Assembly: GCA_016795505.1 (NCBI GenBank)
Contig: JAEUHH010000026.1
Span: 35,688-99,687, forward strand
DNA from: Verrucomicrobiales bacterium
GTDB lineage: Bacteria; Verrucomicrobiota; Verrucomicrobiia; Verrucomicrobiales; DEV007
Length of the DNA: 64,000 bases
Reading direction: 5' to 3'
Each line of letters begins with the position of its first letter. Position 1 is the stretch's first letter. Both the position numbers and the translations under genes were made by a program. Below, piece by piece: positions 17,305-25,205 of this stretch. The notes under the pieces are model-generated. The model searched no databases. It saw nothing but the letters and a program-made list of their open reading frames with translations, and was not told the DNA's origin.

Positions 17305-19413
17305 TCACCTCCACACCTCATCCTTCGCGGGATCGCCGGGCACATCGAGGAGCTGGACTTTGTTGATGCTGGTGAAGCGGGCGTGGTCGGTAAACTGGCG
17401 GACGATGCGTTTTTGCTTGTCGAGCTCGAAAAACTGGGCGGTGGTGGCGAGGTAGCCGTGGCCGAGCCAGTTGATGACGAGGGTGTGGCCGTCGGGCAGG
17501 CGCTGGAAGCCGCTGATGAGGCGCAGCGGATTGTTTGGCACATCCTGGGTGCCGAGCTTACACACGGTCTGGCCCTCGCGGTCGAGTTCGAGCATGGCCT
17601 CGCCTTCGCCGCAGGCGATGAGGAGGTGACCGTTGGGCAGCTCACGGACTTCGTGGGGATCGCCGGGTGTGGGGATCGTGCGGAGCAGTTTTCCTTCGGC
17701 GCTGAGTTCGAGGATGGCGCGGTCGCCTTTGGCGCTGATGAGGTAGCGGCCGTCCTTCGTGCGACGGCAGCCGCGCATTTGATCGTGCGTGTTCTTCGTC
17801 TTTACGGGCACGGCGATTTCGCGGGTGATCTGGCCATCGCGACCCACCTCGACGAGTCGCTGCGTGCCGCACTCGACGACCATGACGTTGCCATCGGGCA
17901 GGGGCTGGCAACCGTGCACTTCGGTGTTCTCCGGGGCGCGATAGCTCCAGACGACTTTGTGGTCGAGCGTGACTTCGCGGGCTCCACGCAGGTGGCTGAA
18001 AAGGATGTTGCCGTTCGCCAGCATCCACACGTCCTGCGGTCTCTCGGCGGGATGCTCCCACTCGATGCGGCCATCGGCGGCGATGATGGCGACCTTGTTG
18101 CCGCCGTAGTCGCTGACGAGCACGCGGCGACCGAACGGCGCGACAGGCGGCGTGGCGACGGGCACGGGATCGCTGAGGAGATTGCGATTGTTGCGCTGCA
18201 GGGGCGGTTCGGGGCTTTCCCAGCCGCGCGGGGCACCGAGATGCAACACGGACTGGCCTGTGATGTCGTCGATGCGCAGGTTGTCCATGACGAAGCCATT
18301 GCGCGAGCAGCGCCAGCAGTGGATGGCCTGACCGCCGCTCTTGATGACGTTACCGATGACCTCGTAGCCATCGAGATTGAAGTTCGGCTCGATGCTGGTG
18401 ACGCCGGTCTCCATGTAGTTGTAGTTGCACTTCACGTTGCGCAGATGGCCACGAAACGACGGATGGCCGAGCAGATAGCCGGAGCCGTTCGGATTGATGG
18501 TGCGGGTGCGCTGGATGGTGATGTCCTCGGCGTCGAAGGACTCGCCGGGGCCGGTTTTGCCGCCGGGCAGAAATTTCCCGGTGTGCTCGCCGTAGCACAT
18601 CACCGAGCGGTTGGTGTCCACCATGGTGATGCCCTCGACGAGCACGCCGCGCAGGCGGCCATGGATGAGCACGCAGGCATTGATATCCTTCACGAGAAAG
18701 CCCGGCTGCACGTTGCGTGTGGCGTTCATGTCGATGGTGCCTTTTCCGGTGATGCGCACGTTTTCGATGGTGTCCGGCTGGCGTCCATGGCCGACACGGA
18801 TGCCGTACGCGACGGGTCCGTCGTAGGTGCAATACCAGGTGCTCCCCTTGTTGTGCCCGGTCTTGCTGCCAAAGCGGATCTGCACCCCGTGGGCGAGCGG
18901 CTGCCAGTCGCCGGTGATCGGCACGCGCTGATGCGGTGTCTCGGCAAACCTGCTCGCGGACGGTGGCAGCTTGGCGGAGCCCTGCGGATTGTCGGCGCTC
19001 TCAAAAACGCCCCAGGCAAAGGTGTCCGCTCCGCCCTCGCCGCCCTCGGAGTCGATCCGGATGGTGAAGATGCACGGCTTGATGAGGTCAAAGCGGCCGC
19101 CCATTTCCAAATCATCGAGCTTCTTGCCCGCATCCTGGTCCGTGGTGACCTCGGGCTCGGCCTCGAGTTTCGTCGTGTCGTCCGCGAGCTTCAGCGTGGC
19201 TCCCTCGCTCAGCTCGATGTGGATCGATTTGTCCACATAGAGGATGGAGCGGTGCTTCGTCAGGCCGTGCTGATGCAAACCGGGCAGAAAGACCAGTTTG
19301 TCACCCGGAGCCGCGCGATCCAGGACGGCTTGCGGATCGTCGCCGGGCTTGATCGAATGCTCCGCGGCAGGGAGCAGCGGCGCGAGGGTGAGAAGGAATG
19401 CGAAAAGGCGCAT
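17305..19413 (-). CDS. Secreted beta-helix protein fused to a C-terminal beta-propeller
   Basis: A 702-residue protein with a signal peptide (MRLFAFLLTLAPLLPAAEHS). The N-terminal half begins IKPGDDPQAVLDRAAPGDKL, the usual opening of right-handed parallel beta-helix (pectin-lyase-fold) proteins. It continues with rung-like repeats (VRITGKGTIDMN, VLVEGITMVDTN, VIGNVIKSGGQAIH). From about residue 410 the sequence becomes a PQQ/NHL-like propeller (VLVSDYGGNKVAIIAADGRI, LPNGHLLIACGEGEAMLELD). The beta-helix half may be a polysaccharide lyase or hydrolase; the catalytic residues could not be assigned. The following SDR gene on the same strand is 28 bp away. The fusion of the two folds is unusual. 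Confidence 0.8.
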   Translation of the reverse strand: MRLFAFLLTLAPLLPAAEHSIKPGDDPQAVLDRAAPGDKLVFLPGLHQHGLTKHRSILYVDKSIHIELSEGATLKLADDTTKLEAEPEVTTDQDAGKKLDDLEMGGRFDLIKPCIFTIRIDSEGGEGGADTFAWGVFESADNPQGSAKLPPSASRFAETPHQRVPITGDWQPLAHGVQIRFGSKTGHNKGSTWYCTYDGPVAYGIRVGHGRQPDTIENVRITGKGTIDMNATRNVQPGFLVKDINACVLIHGRLRGVLVEGITMVDTNRSVMCYGEHTGKFLPGGKTGPGESFDAEDITIQRTRTINPNGSGYLLGHPSFRGHLRNVKCNYNYMETGVTSIEPNFNLDGYEVIGNVIKSGGQAIHCWRCSRNGFVMDNLRIDDITGQSVLHLGAPRGWESPEPPLQRNNRNLLSDPVPVATPPVAPFGRRVLVSDYGGNKVAIIAADGRIEWEHPAERPQDVWMLANGNILFSHLRGAREVTLDHKVVWSYRAPENTEVHGCQPLPDGNVMVVECGTQRLVEVGRDGQITREIAVPVKTKNTHDQMRGCRRTKDGRYLISAKGDRAILELSAEGKLLRTIPTPGDPHEVRELPNGHLLIACGEGEAMLELDREGQTVCKLGTQDVPNNPLRLISGFQRLPDGHTLVINWLGHGYLATTAQFFELDKQKRIVRQFTDHARFTSINKVQLLDVPGDPAKDEVWR

Positions 19414-19441
19414 GGTGAGCGGGTTTGGTTGAAGTGCCGGT

Positions 19442-20179
19442 TCAAAGTTGAGCCATCGGCTGCACCATCGGCCAGAGCTTGATCTCCTCAGCGACGAGGT
19501 GCGCGGGCAGTTGGGCAGTTTGGACGATGAGCCGGCCGAGATCGGTGGGAGAGATGCACTGCGCCAGCACGTCGGGCTCGCGCGGCGGGAGGTTGGCCGC
19601 CCCGGTGAAGTCCGTCTGGCCCCAGGAAGGCAAGACGGAGGTCACCCGCACGCCGTGAGGTCTCAGCTCGGTGAGCAGGCAGCGCGTGAACATGAGCAGC
19701 CCGGCCTTGGCGGCGGAATACACGCTCCAGCCCGGCCACGCGTGCGTGGAGCAGGCGCTGCCGATGTTCACGATGAGGCCGCTGCCCTGCTTCTGCATGA
19801 TCGCGGCGGCGCGACGGGATCCGAGCATGGTGCCGGTGAGATTGCTGGCGAGACTTCGGGAGATGGCCTCATCCGTCTGCTCGCTGGCCGGGCCGATATG
19901 GACGCCCTCGCCCGCGTTGTTGATCAAGACATCGAGACGACCGGTCTGTGCGAGCACTCCGGCCACCAGGCGGTCCCAGGCCTCTCCGTCCGCCACATCG
20001 GCGACGAAGGGCGTCGCTCCGAGGCGTTGCGCGGTCTCATGAAGCCTCGCCTCGTTGCGTCCGGTGATCCAGACCCGGGCGCCGGCTTTGACAAAGGCGT
20101 CCGCGATGCCCGCGCCATAGCCGCGCGACCCGCCGGTGACGATGACGGAGGAGGAGGTCATGTTTGTCATTTGGGCCAT
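19442..20179 (-). CDS. Short-chain dehydrogenase/reductase (SDR)
   Basis: A 245-residue classical SDR. The cofactor loop TGGSRGYGAG is at about residues 15-24 and NNAG at 87-90. The catalytic set is Ser141/Ser144 (GSACS), Tyr154 and Lys158 (YSAAKAG). It would reduce or oxidise a sugar, sugar-acid or other secondary alcohol with NAD(P). It is followed on the same strand by the beta-helix/propeller gene and is divergent from the IclR regulator; the pair SDR plus IclR suggests a small inducible catabolic unit. The start is uncertain between Met1 and Met4/Met7. Confidence 0.9.
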   Translation of the reverse strand: MAQMTNMTSSSVIVTGGSRGYGAGIADAFVKAGARVWITGRNEARLHETAQRLGATPFVADVADGEAWDRLVAGVLAQTGRLDVLINNAGEGVHIGPASEQTDEAISRSLASNLTGTMLGSRRAAAIMQKQGSGLIVNIGSACSTHAWPGWSVYSAAKAGLLMFTRCLLTELRPHGVRVTSVLPSWGQTDFTGAANLPPREPDVLAQCISPTDLGRLIVQTAQLPAHLVAEEIKLWPMVQPMAQL

Positions 20180-20218
20180 ATTTTGAAATGGAGAACCGAT
20201 TGAAGGTCAAAAACTGAG

Positions 20219-20236
20219 GATTTGCAATGGCAAATC
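20219..20236. promoter_or_regulatory. Candidate operator palindrome in the SDR/IclR intergenic region
   Basis: A perfect 7-bp inverted repeat GATTTGC / GCAAATC separated by AATG. It overlaps the first possible ATG of the IclR gene and lies 40 bp upstream of the divergent SDR start. IclR-family proteins commonly bind such sites in their own divergent promoter regions. Binding here is inferred. Confidence 0.5.
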
Positions 20237-21054
20237 TTGTTTTATATATCAAACCCATGCCCACGGCCCGAAAATCCGACGCCAATCCCCTCAACCGCTA
20301 CAAGGTGCCCATCCTGGACCGCACTCTGGATCTGCTGGAATTGCTCTCGCGGCATCCCGAGGGTCTGACGCTCACCGCGATGACCGAGGCGCTCCAGATG
20401 CCTAAAAACTCGGTTTTTCGGATCGCCACCACGCTGACGCTCCGCGGCTATGCCGAGCGGGATGAGGGCACCAAGGCCTACCGAGTCAGTCGCAAACTCC
20501 TCGGTCTCGGCCATGCCGCCGTGGGCGGCGAGCGGCTCATCCAGGCCGCCGCGCCCATCCTCGCCGCTCTGCGCGATGCCACTGGTGAGACCGCGCTGCT
20601 CGGTGTCCTTGCCGGCAGTCATGGCGTGGTGCTCGATCAGGTGCCGTCGTCACATCCGGTGAAGGTCGTCGTCGAGATCGGCCACGCCTTCACCCTGCAC
20701 ACCGCGGCGCCCGCGAAGGCCATGCTGGCTTACTGGAGCCCCGAGGCGCAAAAAGCTTTCGTTCAGCAGATGAAGTTCACCAAACACACCCGGCACACGA
20801 TCACGAATGCCACGGCCTTCCTCGCCGAGTTGAAGCAGGTCAGTCAAAACGGCTATGCGCTCGATCGCGGCGAGGAGAGTGAGACCTATGCCTGTGTCGC
20901 CGCGCCTGTTTTGGATCATCGTGCCCATCCCGTTGCCGCCATCTGGATCAGTGGCCCGTCGGACCGCGTCACCCCGGGTAGCCTGAGTAAGCTGGGGCCG
21001 AAGGTGAGGCAATTCGCGGATCAACTATCGCGGCAGATCGGGTATCAGACGTGA
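20227..21054 (+). CDS. IclR-family transcriptional regulator
   Basis: A 275-residue protein from the first ATG, or 265 from the ATG at 20257. The first start has a Shine-Dalgarno-like GAGGA 6 bp upstream; the second (MPTARKSDANP) avoids the operator-like palindrome. The N-terminal winged HTH contains LDRTLDLLELLSRHPEGLTL and MPKNSVFRIATTLTLRGYA. The C-terminal effector domain contains GLGHAAVGGERLIQAA, GHAFTLHTAAPAKAML and VAAPVLDHRAHPVAAIWISG. IclR proteins usually control aromatic, sugar-acid or glyoxylate catabolism. It probably regulates the divergent SDR/beta-helix genes. Confidence 0.9.
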   Translation: MANLVLYIKPMPTARKSDANPLNRYKVPILDRTLDLLELLSRHPEGLTLTAMTEALQMPKNSVFRIATTLTLRGYAERDEGTKAYRVSRKLLGLGHAAVGGERLIQAAAPILAALRDATGETALLGVLAGSHGVVLDQVPSSHPVKVVVEIGHAFTLHTAAPAKAMLAYWSPEAQKAFVQQMKFTKHTRHTITNATAFLAELKQVSQNGYALDRGEESETYACVAAPVLDHRAHPVAAIWISGPSDRVTPGSLSKLGPKVRQFADQLSRQIGYQT

Positions 21055-21173
21055 AAAGTGGCCGCGGTCTGACCTGCAGGGCATCGTGTCGATATGGCTG
21101 AAGCCGAAGTCATTCTATCTGGCCAGACTCGATTCGGGTGCCCGCCTGTCGATCAGGGAAGCCAATGCTTGTC

Positions 21174-21275
21174 GTCCCCACTTCTTTCCAGCCCGGATCT
21201 CTCCGGGACAGCATGCTCTCATTCAGCCCGGCGGAAAATCCGGACCGCGCCTCGCGGGGACAGGCACTCGCGGCG
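21174..21275. repeat. Dispersed intergenic repeat, copy B, within a 292-bp gene-free gap
   Basis: Matches copy A (16942-17042) over about 100 bp in the same orientation, with a strongly conserved core around GCCCGGCGG and CCGCGCC. The gap 21055-21346, between the IclR gene and the convergent sulfatase gene, holds no gene I can support. Confidence 0.55.
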
Positions 21276-21346
21276 ATGATCCGCGGGCGCGCGAGCGACG
21301 CAACACAGGGCTGGCAGTCGATGGTTGTCGGATCAAGTCAGCCGGG

Positions 21347-22732
21347 TCAGGGTACCATCGCGTCGTGGGCCGCCTTGAGTTTGGACACGATTTCGGGGTG
21401 CTCCGCTGCCACGTCGCGTTGCTCGCCGGGATCGGCCTTCAGGTCGAAGAGTTGCATCGCCGCCGGCGCCACGCCACCGCGGAGGCCGGGATAGTCCTGC
21501 GGTTGGTATTGGTTTGCCGGTGCGAGGATGGTGGTGCCGTCGGGAGCCCGCGGATCGACCCAGGGCTGGCCCGATTCGGTGCGCTGGAGAAAGGGATCGC
21601 GCGGTTGGATCACGTGCAGCTTCCAGCGATCGTCGCGGATCGTGGCGAGATTCTGGTTCTGCGCGCCGAGAAGGTAGCGGGGCTCCGGTGTGGCTTTTCC
21701 CATCAGTATGGGTAACAGCGAGCGTCCGTCGATGGTGATGTCCTTGGGCAGGGAAATGCCCGCGGCGTCGAGGGAGGTGGCGAAGATGTCCATGGTGCAG
21801 GCGATCGACTCCACCACCTGCCCCGGGGCGATGCGGCCGGGCCAGCGAACGAGGCCCGGCACCCGGTAGCCGCCCTCGTAGCTGCTGCCCTTCATGCCGC
21901 GCAGCCCGCCGCTGCTGCCGCCGTACCAGGCGCCATTGTCGCTGGTGAAGATGACGAGGGTGCGTCCGTCGAGACCGGTCGTTTTCAACTTGTCGAGGAT
22001 CTGGCCGACGCTCCAGTCGAGTTCCGCGATGACGTCGCCGTAGAGGCCGGCGCCGCTTTTCCCATCGAAGTCGGGCGAGACCGCGAGCGGCTTGTGGGGC
22101 ATGGCGTGGGGCAGGTAGAGGAAGAAGGGCCGGTCGCGATGACGCTCGATGAAGTCGAGGGTCCGCTCGGTGTAGCGCTTTGTTAGGGTCGCCTGATCGA
22201 CGGGGTATTCGGCGCGCCGGGTGCCCTCGAGCAGTTCGACCGGGCGCATGTCATTCGAGTAGGGAATGCCGAAGTATTCGTCAAAGCCCCGCGCGGTGGG
22301 CAGCCATTCCGGCTTGGCATGTCCGAGGTGCCATTTGCCGATCGCGGCGGTGGCGTGGCCGGCCTGACGGAACAGCTGGGCCAGGGTGATCTCCGATTCG
22401 GGCAGGTGAAGCAGGTGGGTGGCCTTGTCCCTGCCATCGGGGGCGGGATTCTGGGTCATGCCGCAGCGGAAGGGATACCGGCCCGTCAGCAGCGCGGCCC
22501 GCGTCGGTGCGCAGAAGGGTGCAGGCGTGTTGAAATGGGTAAAGCGCGCTCCCTCCGCCGCCATCCGGTCGAGGTGCGGGGTCTGGTACCGCGTCTGGCC
22601 GTAGCAGCCGAGATCGCCGTAGCCGAGGTCGTCGGCGAGGATGACGATGACATTGACGGGCGGATCCGCCGCGCGGGTGGACAGGATCGGCATCAGGGCG
22701 GTCAGGAGCAGGGCAAGGATGGGGGATTTCAT
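21347..22732 (-). CDS. Secreted type I sulfatase
   Basis: A 461-residue protein using the ATG at 22732, which gives the signal peptide MKSPILALLLTALMPILSTR. A longer frame reaches into the upstream 22-bp repeat element and is rejected. The N-terminal metal site is ILADDLGYGDLGCYG. The formylglycine motif is CAPTR, with Cys74 in CxPxR context. Downstream motifs include GKWHLGH and FTSDNGAWYGG. The family (alkaline-phosphatase fold, Ca-dependent) removes sulfate esters, here probably from polysaccharides in the periplasm or outside the cell. Activity needs a formylglycine-generating enzyme, which is not in this window. It lies downstream of the enolase-like gene on the same strand, separated by a 22-bp repeat element. 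Confidence 0.92.
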   Translation of the reverse strand: MKSPILALLLTALMPILSTRAADPPVNVIVILADDLGYGDLGCYGQTRYQTPHLDRMAAEGARFTHFNTPAPFCAPTRAALLTGRYPFRCGMTQNPAPDGRDKATHLLHLPESEITLAQLFRQAGHATAAIGKWHLGHAKPEWLPTARGFDEYFGIPYSNDMRPVELLEGTRRAEYPVDQATLTKRYTERTLDFIERHRDRPFFLYLPHAMPHKPLAVSPDFDGKSGAGLYGDVIAELDWSVGQILDKLKTTGLDGRTLVIFTSDNGAWYGGSSGGLRGMKGSSYEGGYRVPGLVRWPGRIAPGQVVESIACTMDIFATSLDAAGISLPKDITIDGRSLLPILMGKATPEPRYLLGAQNQNLATIRDDRWKLHVIQPRDPFLQRTESGQPWVDPRAPDGTTILAPANQYQPQDYPGLRGGVAPAAMQLFDLKADPGEQRDVAAEHPEIVSKLKAAHDAMVP

Positions 22733-22749
22733 GGGGATCGACGAAGTGT

Positions 22750-22805
22750 GATTTCTGATCAAACAGGGTAGGATCGGCGATGCAACAGGGTCTGATCGGA
22801 ATCAG
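22750..22805. repeat. 22-bp repeat element, site 2 (two units)
   Basis: Units at 22757-22778 and 22779-22800, both with ACAGGGT. The outer flanks form an inverted repeat (GATTTCTGATC versus GATCGGAATC). The enolase-like gene's stop codon (complement of 22802-22804) lies inside the flank, and the sulfatase start is 18 bp beyond the other end. Confidence 0.9.
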
Positions 22806-24100
22806 ACGGTGGCGCCGGGCAGGCGGATGCCGGCGGTTTCGAAGATGCCCGCGCCGATGAAGCGGGCGCGCGGTCCCAAGTCGCGTTCGATGCGGAGGAC
22901 TTCGTTCCACTTGGCGAGGCGTTCGCTGCGGCTGAAGGAGCCGACTTTGAGCTGTCCGGCATCGGTGGCGACGGCGAGGTGGGCGATGAAGGCATCCTCG
23001 GTCTCGCCGGAGCGGGCCGACACGACGGGGAGCCAGCCGGCGGCCTGGGTGCGGCGGATTGCGGCGAGGGTTTCGGTGACGGTGCCGATCTGGTTCAGCT
23101 TGATGAGCACGGCATTGGCGACTCCGGCGGCGATGCCGCGCTCGATGCGGTCGAGGTGGGTGGTGAACAGGTCGTCGCCGATGAGCTGGCAGCGGTGGCC
23201 GATGGCGTCGCGGACGAGGCGCCAGCCTTCCCAGTCATCCTCGGACATGGGGTCCTCGATCGAGACGATGGGATAGCGGTCCACCCAGTCGATCATGAGA
23301 GCGGCGAAATCCTCGGAGGAAAAGCGGCGACCCTCCAGGCCGAGCCGGTAAAAGCCGTCGCGATGGAGATCGGTGGCGGCGATGTCGAGCGAGAGGCCGA
23401 CCTCGCGTCCTGGCGTGTAGCCGGCCCGCTCGATGGAGGCCAGCAGCGCGTCGAAGACTTCCTCATTGCGGTCGAAGAGCGGCCAGTAGCCGCCCTCGTC
23501 GGCGACGCCGGCCAGCTTTCCCCGGTCGCGCATGACCTCGGCGGCGGCGTGAAAGACATTCGCGGCGACCTCGAGCGTCTCCGCGTAGGAGGTGGCGGTG
23601 AGGGCGACGATCATGAAGTCCTGGATGTCGATGCGGCCCTGGGCGTGCTTGCCGCCGCCGAAGATCTGGATCTCGGGCAGAGGCAGCAGGGTGCCGCTGC
23701 CGAGCGAGGCGTGCAGCGGCAGGCATCGGGCGCGGGCGGCGGCCTGGGCGACGGCGAGGCTGACTCCGAGGATGGCATTGGCGCCGAGCCGCGATTTGTT
23801 CGGCGTGCCGTCGAGGGCGATGAGGGCGGCGTCGATCGCGGCTTGGTCGAAGGCGTCATGACCGGCGAGGGCCGGGGCGATCTCGTCGGTGACGTGGCCG
23901 ATGGCTTTGAAGACCGAGCGGCCCTGGAAGCGGCGCGGATCGCGGTCGCGGAGTTCCCAGGCCTCGTGGCTGCCGGTCGAGGCGCCCGATGGGACGAGGC
24001 CGCGGCCCACGGTGCCGTCCTCGAGGGTGGCGATGACTTCGATGGTGGGATGTCCGCGGCTGTCGAAGATCTGGAGCGCGTCGAGGGCGGTGAGTTTCAT
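22802..24100 (-). CDS. Divergent enolase-family protein
   Basis: A 432-residue protein of normal enolase length. Recognisable motifs: SGASTG (38-43), GGKHAQ with His152, DEGG with Glu202, metal ligands Asp239 (LDIAATD), Glu282 (SIEDP) and Asp309 (GDDLF), Lys334 in LIKLNQIGT, and Lys385. Two residues expected in enolase differ. QEFMI reads QDFMI (Asp161 for Glu), and SHRSGETED reads SARSGETED (Ala362 for His). Metal binding and the Lys base are kept, so it is likely catalytic but perhaps not on 2-phosphoglycerate. A longer frame upstream is ruled out because it overlaps the kinase gene. Its ATG overlaps the kinase stop (ATGA), indicating translational coupling. A housekeeping enolase would not normally sit in this context. 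Confidence 0.88.
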   Translation of the reverse strand: MKLTALDALQIFDSRGHPTIEVIATLEDGTVGRGLVPSGASTGSHEAWELRDRDPRRFQGRSVFKAIGHVTDEIAPALAGHDAFDQAAIDAALIALDGTPNKSRLGANAILGVSLAVAQAAARARCLPLHASLGSGTLLPLPEIQIFGGGKHAQGRIDIQDFMIVALTATSYAETLEVAANVFHAAAEVMRDRGKLAGVADEGGYWPLFDRNEEVFDALLASIERAGYTPGREVGLSLDIAATDLHRDGFYRLGLEGRRFSSEDFAALMIDWVDRYPIVSIEDPMSEDDWEGWRLVRDAIGHRCQLIGDDLFTTHLDRIERGIAAGVANAVLIKLNQIGTVTETLAAIRRTQAAGWLPVVSARSGETEDAFIAHLAVATDAGQLKVGSFSRSERLAKWNEVLRIERDLGPRARFIGAGIFETAGIRLPGATV

Positions 24101-25056
24101 GGGTAAAGCCAGGCGGCGGTGAAGGCGTCGAGTCGGGCGGGCGGCTGGGCGAGATGGGCGAGGACGAAGCGGCTGACGAAGTCGCGCCGGCTTTCGTCGA
24201 GGTATTCGACGGGCGATTTGCCATGGACGCGGGCCAGCAGCAGGCAAAGGAGCAGCCGGATGGTGCGGCTCTCCAGCTCTTTTCCCACCGCCCCGGCGTA
24301 GGCTGACCAGAAAGCCGGCACCAGGGCGGCTGCGGCGGGATGGAGGAGGGCTTTCAGATGCAGGTGGGTGAGCAGAAAGGCGGGGTCGAAGGCCGGGTCT
24401 CCAAACCAACCACACTCAGCATCGAGGATGACGAGGCGATCGGGTCCGGTGAGGAGATTTTTCGGGCTGAAGTCGCCGTGGACGAGCGCGAGCCGCGTCG
24501 CTGCGAGCTGCCCGGCCTCCGCACGGAGGAAGGCTGCCGCTTCCGGTACCCGTTCGGCCGAGGTCAGGAGGTAGGGCTCGATCCGCAGAGCGTGGAAGTT
24601 GTCCAGAGTGTCAAAGCGGTCGCGGGCGGCGGGATCGTCCCACGAGGCGGCGTGCAGCCGGCCGAGCACCTCACCGGCGCGGCGGGCCACGGCGGGGTCG
24701 ATCTTTTCGGCGAGCAGGGCCGTTTTCCAGTTTTCCAGACCGTCGCCGAGATACTCCATCGCGAACCAGCCGTCCGCCGCGTCGCCGCCGAGGATGTGGG
24801 GCACGGAATCGGGAACGATGCTGGCGGCATACTGGAAATAGTCCTGTTCGACACGGTTGCGCGAGACATCGGCGAACCAGTCATCGCGGACTTTTAGCTT
24901 CGCGAGCGCGGATTTTACCACGAGCCGGCGATGGGCCGTCTCGATGAGGACGATATCGCTCGACACCCCGCCGGTCAGGGGCGTGACCCGGGCGGCTCCC
25001 GTGGCATCGAGCCAGCCAGACTCCCAGAAGCGGGGGATGAGGGCGTCGGCATTCAT
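24097..25056 (-). CDS. APH/choline-kinase-type small-molecule phosphotransferase
   Basis: A 319-residue protein from MNADALIPRF. The catalytic loop LVHGDFSPKNLL holds His193-Gly-Asp195 and Asn200. The metal-binding Asp212 is in ILDAECGWFGDPAFD. The N-lobe has LTGGVSSDIVLIE and Lys48. The spacing resembles methylthioribose kinase and other APH-fold kinases of sugars, amines or alcohols. It overlaps the following enolase-like gene by 4 bp, so the two products probably act in one pathway: phosphorylation, then an enolase-type elimination or hydration. It is divergent from the DUF1549/1553 gene, with a palindromic operator candidate between them. Confidence 0.88.
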   Translation of the reverse strand: MNADALIPRFWESGWLDATGAARVTPLTGGVSSDIVLIETAHRRLVVKSALAKLKVRDDWFADVSRNRVEQDYFQYAASIVPDSVPHILGGDAADGWFAMEYLGDGLENWKTALLAEKIDPAVARRAGEVLGRLHAASWDDPAARDRFDTLDNFHALRIEPYLLTSAERVPEAAAFLRAEAGQLAATRLALVHGDFSPKNLLTGPDRLVILDAECGWFGDPAFDPAFLLTHLHLKALLHPAAAALVPAFWSAYAGAVGKELESRTIRLLLCLLLARVHGKSPVEYLDESRRDFVSRFVLAHLAQPPARLDAFTAAWLYP

Positions 25057-25153
25057 GGAACGGGTGGGGAATTTTGGAGAAACGCGGCGGTTTGGTAGGA
25101 GGAAAGCCGACCGGGCTCCGGCGCAAGCGACCAATGGCGCCATCGTGCCCGGC

Positions 25154-25165
25154 ATTGTATACAAT
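25154..25165. promoter_or_regulatory. Palindromic operator candidate ATTGTATACAAT
   Basis: A perfect 12-bp palindrome 40 bp upstream of the DUF1549/1553 start and about 98 bp upstream of the divergent kinase-enolase start. The same core occurs as a 14-bp palindrome upstream of the DUF1501 gene (29359-29372). A TTGTATACAA core is known for some GntR/FCD regulators. Confidence 0.6.
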
Positions 25166-25205
25166 CTCTGTTTGCGTTCCTCCCCCCGCGGACGCATCGT
25201 TCGCC

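Noticed and set aside
17383..19482. 699-codon open frame on the plus strand opposite the beta-helix/propeller gene
   Set aside because: Composition is Ala/Val/Asp/His-rich shadow coding with no signal peptide or motif, whereas the minus frame has a signal peptide and clear folds.
24101..24415. 105-residue N-terminal extension of the enolase-like protein
   Set aside because: The extension overlaps the kinase gene, is Arg/Pro-rich, and the enolase homology begins at the Met encoded at 24100 with the expected ATGA overlap.
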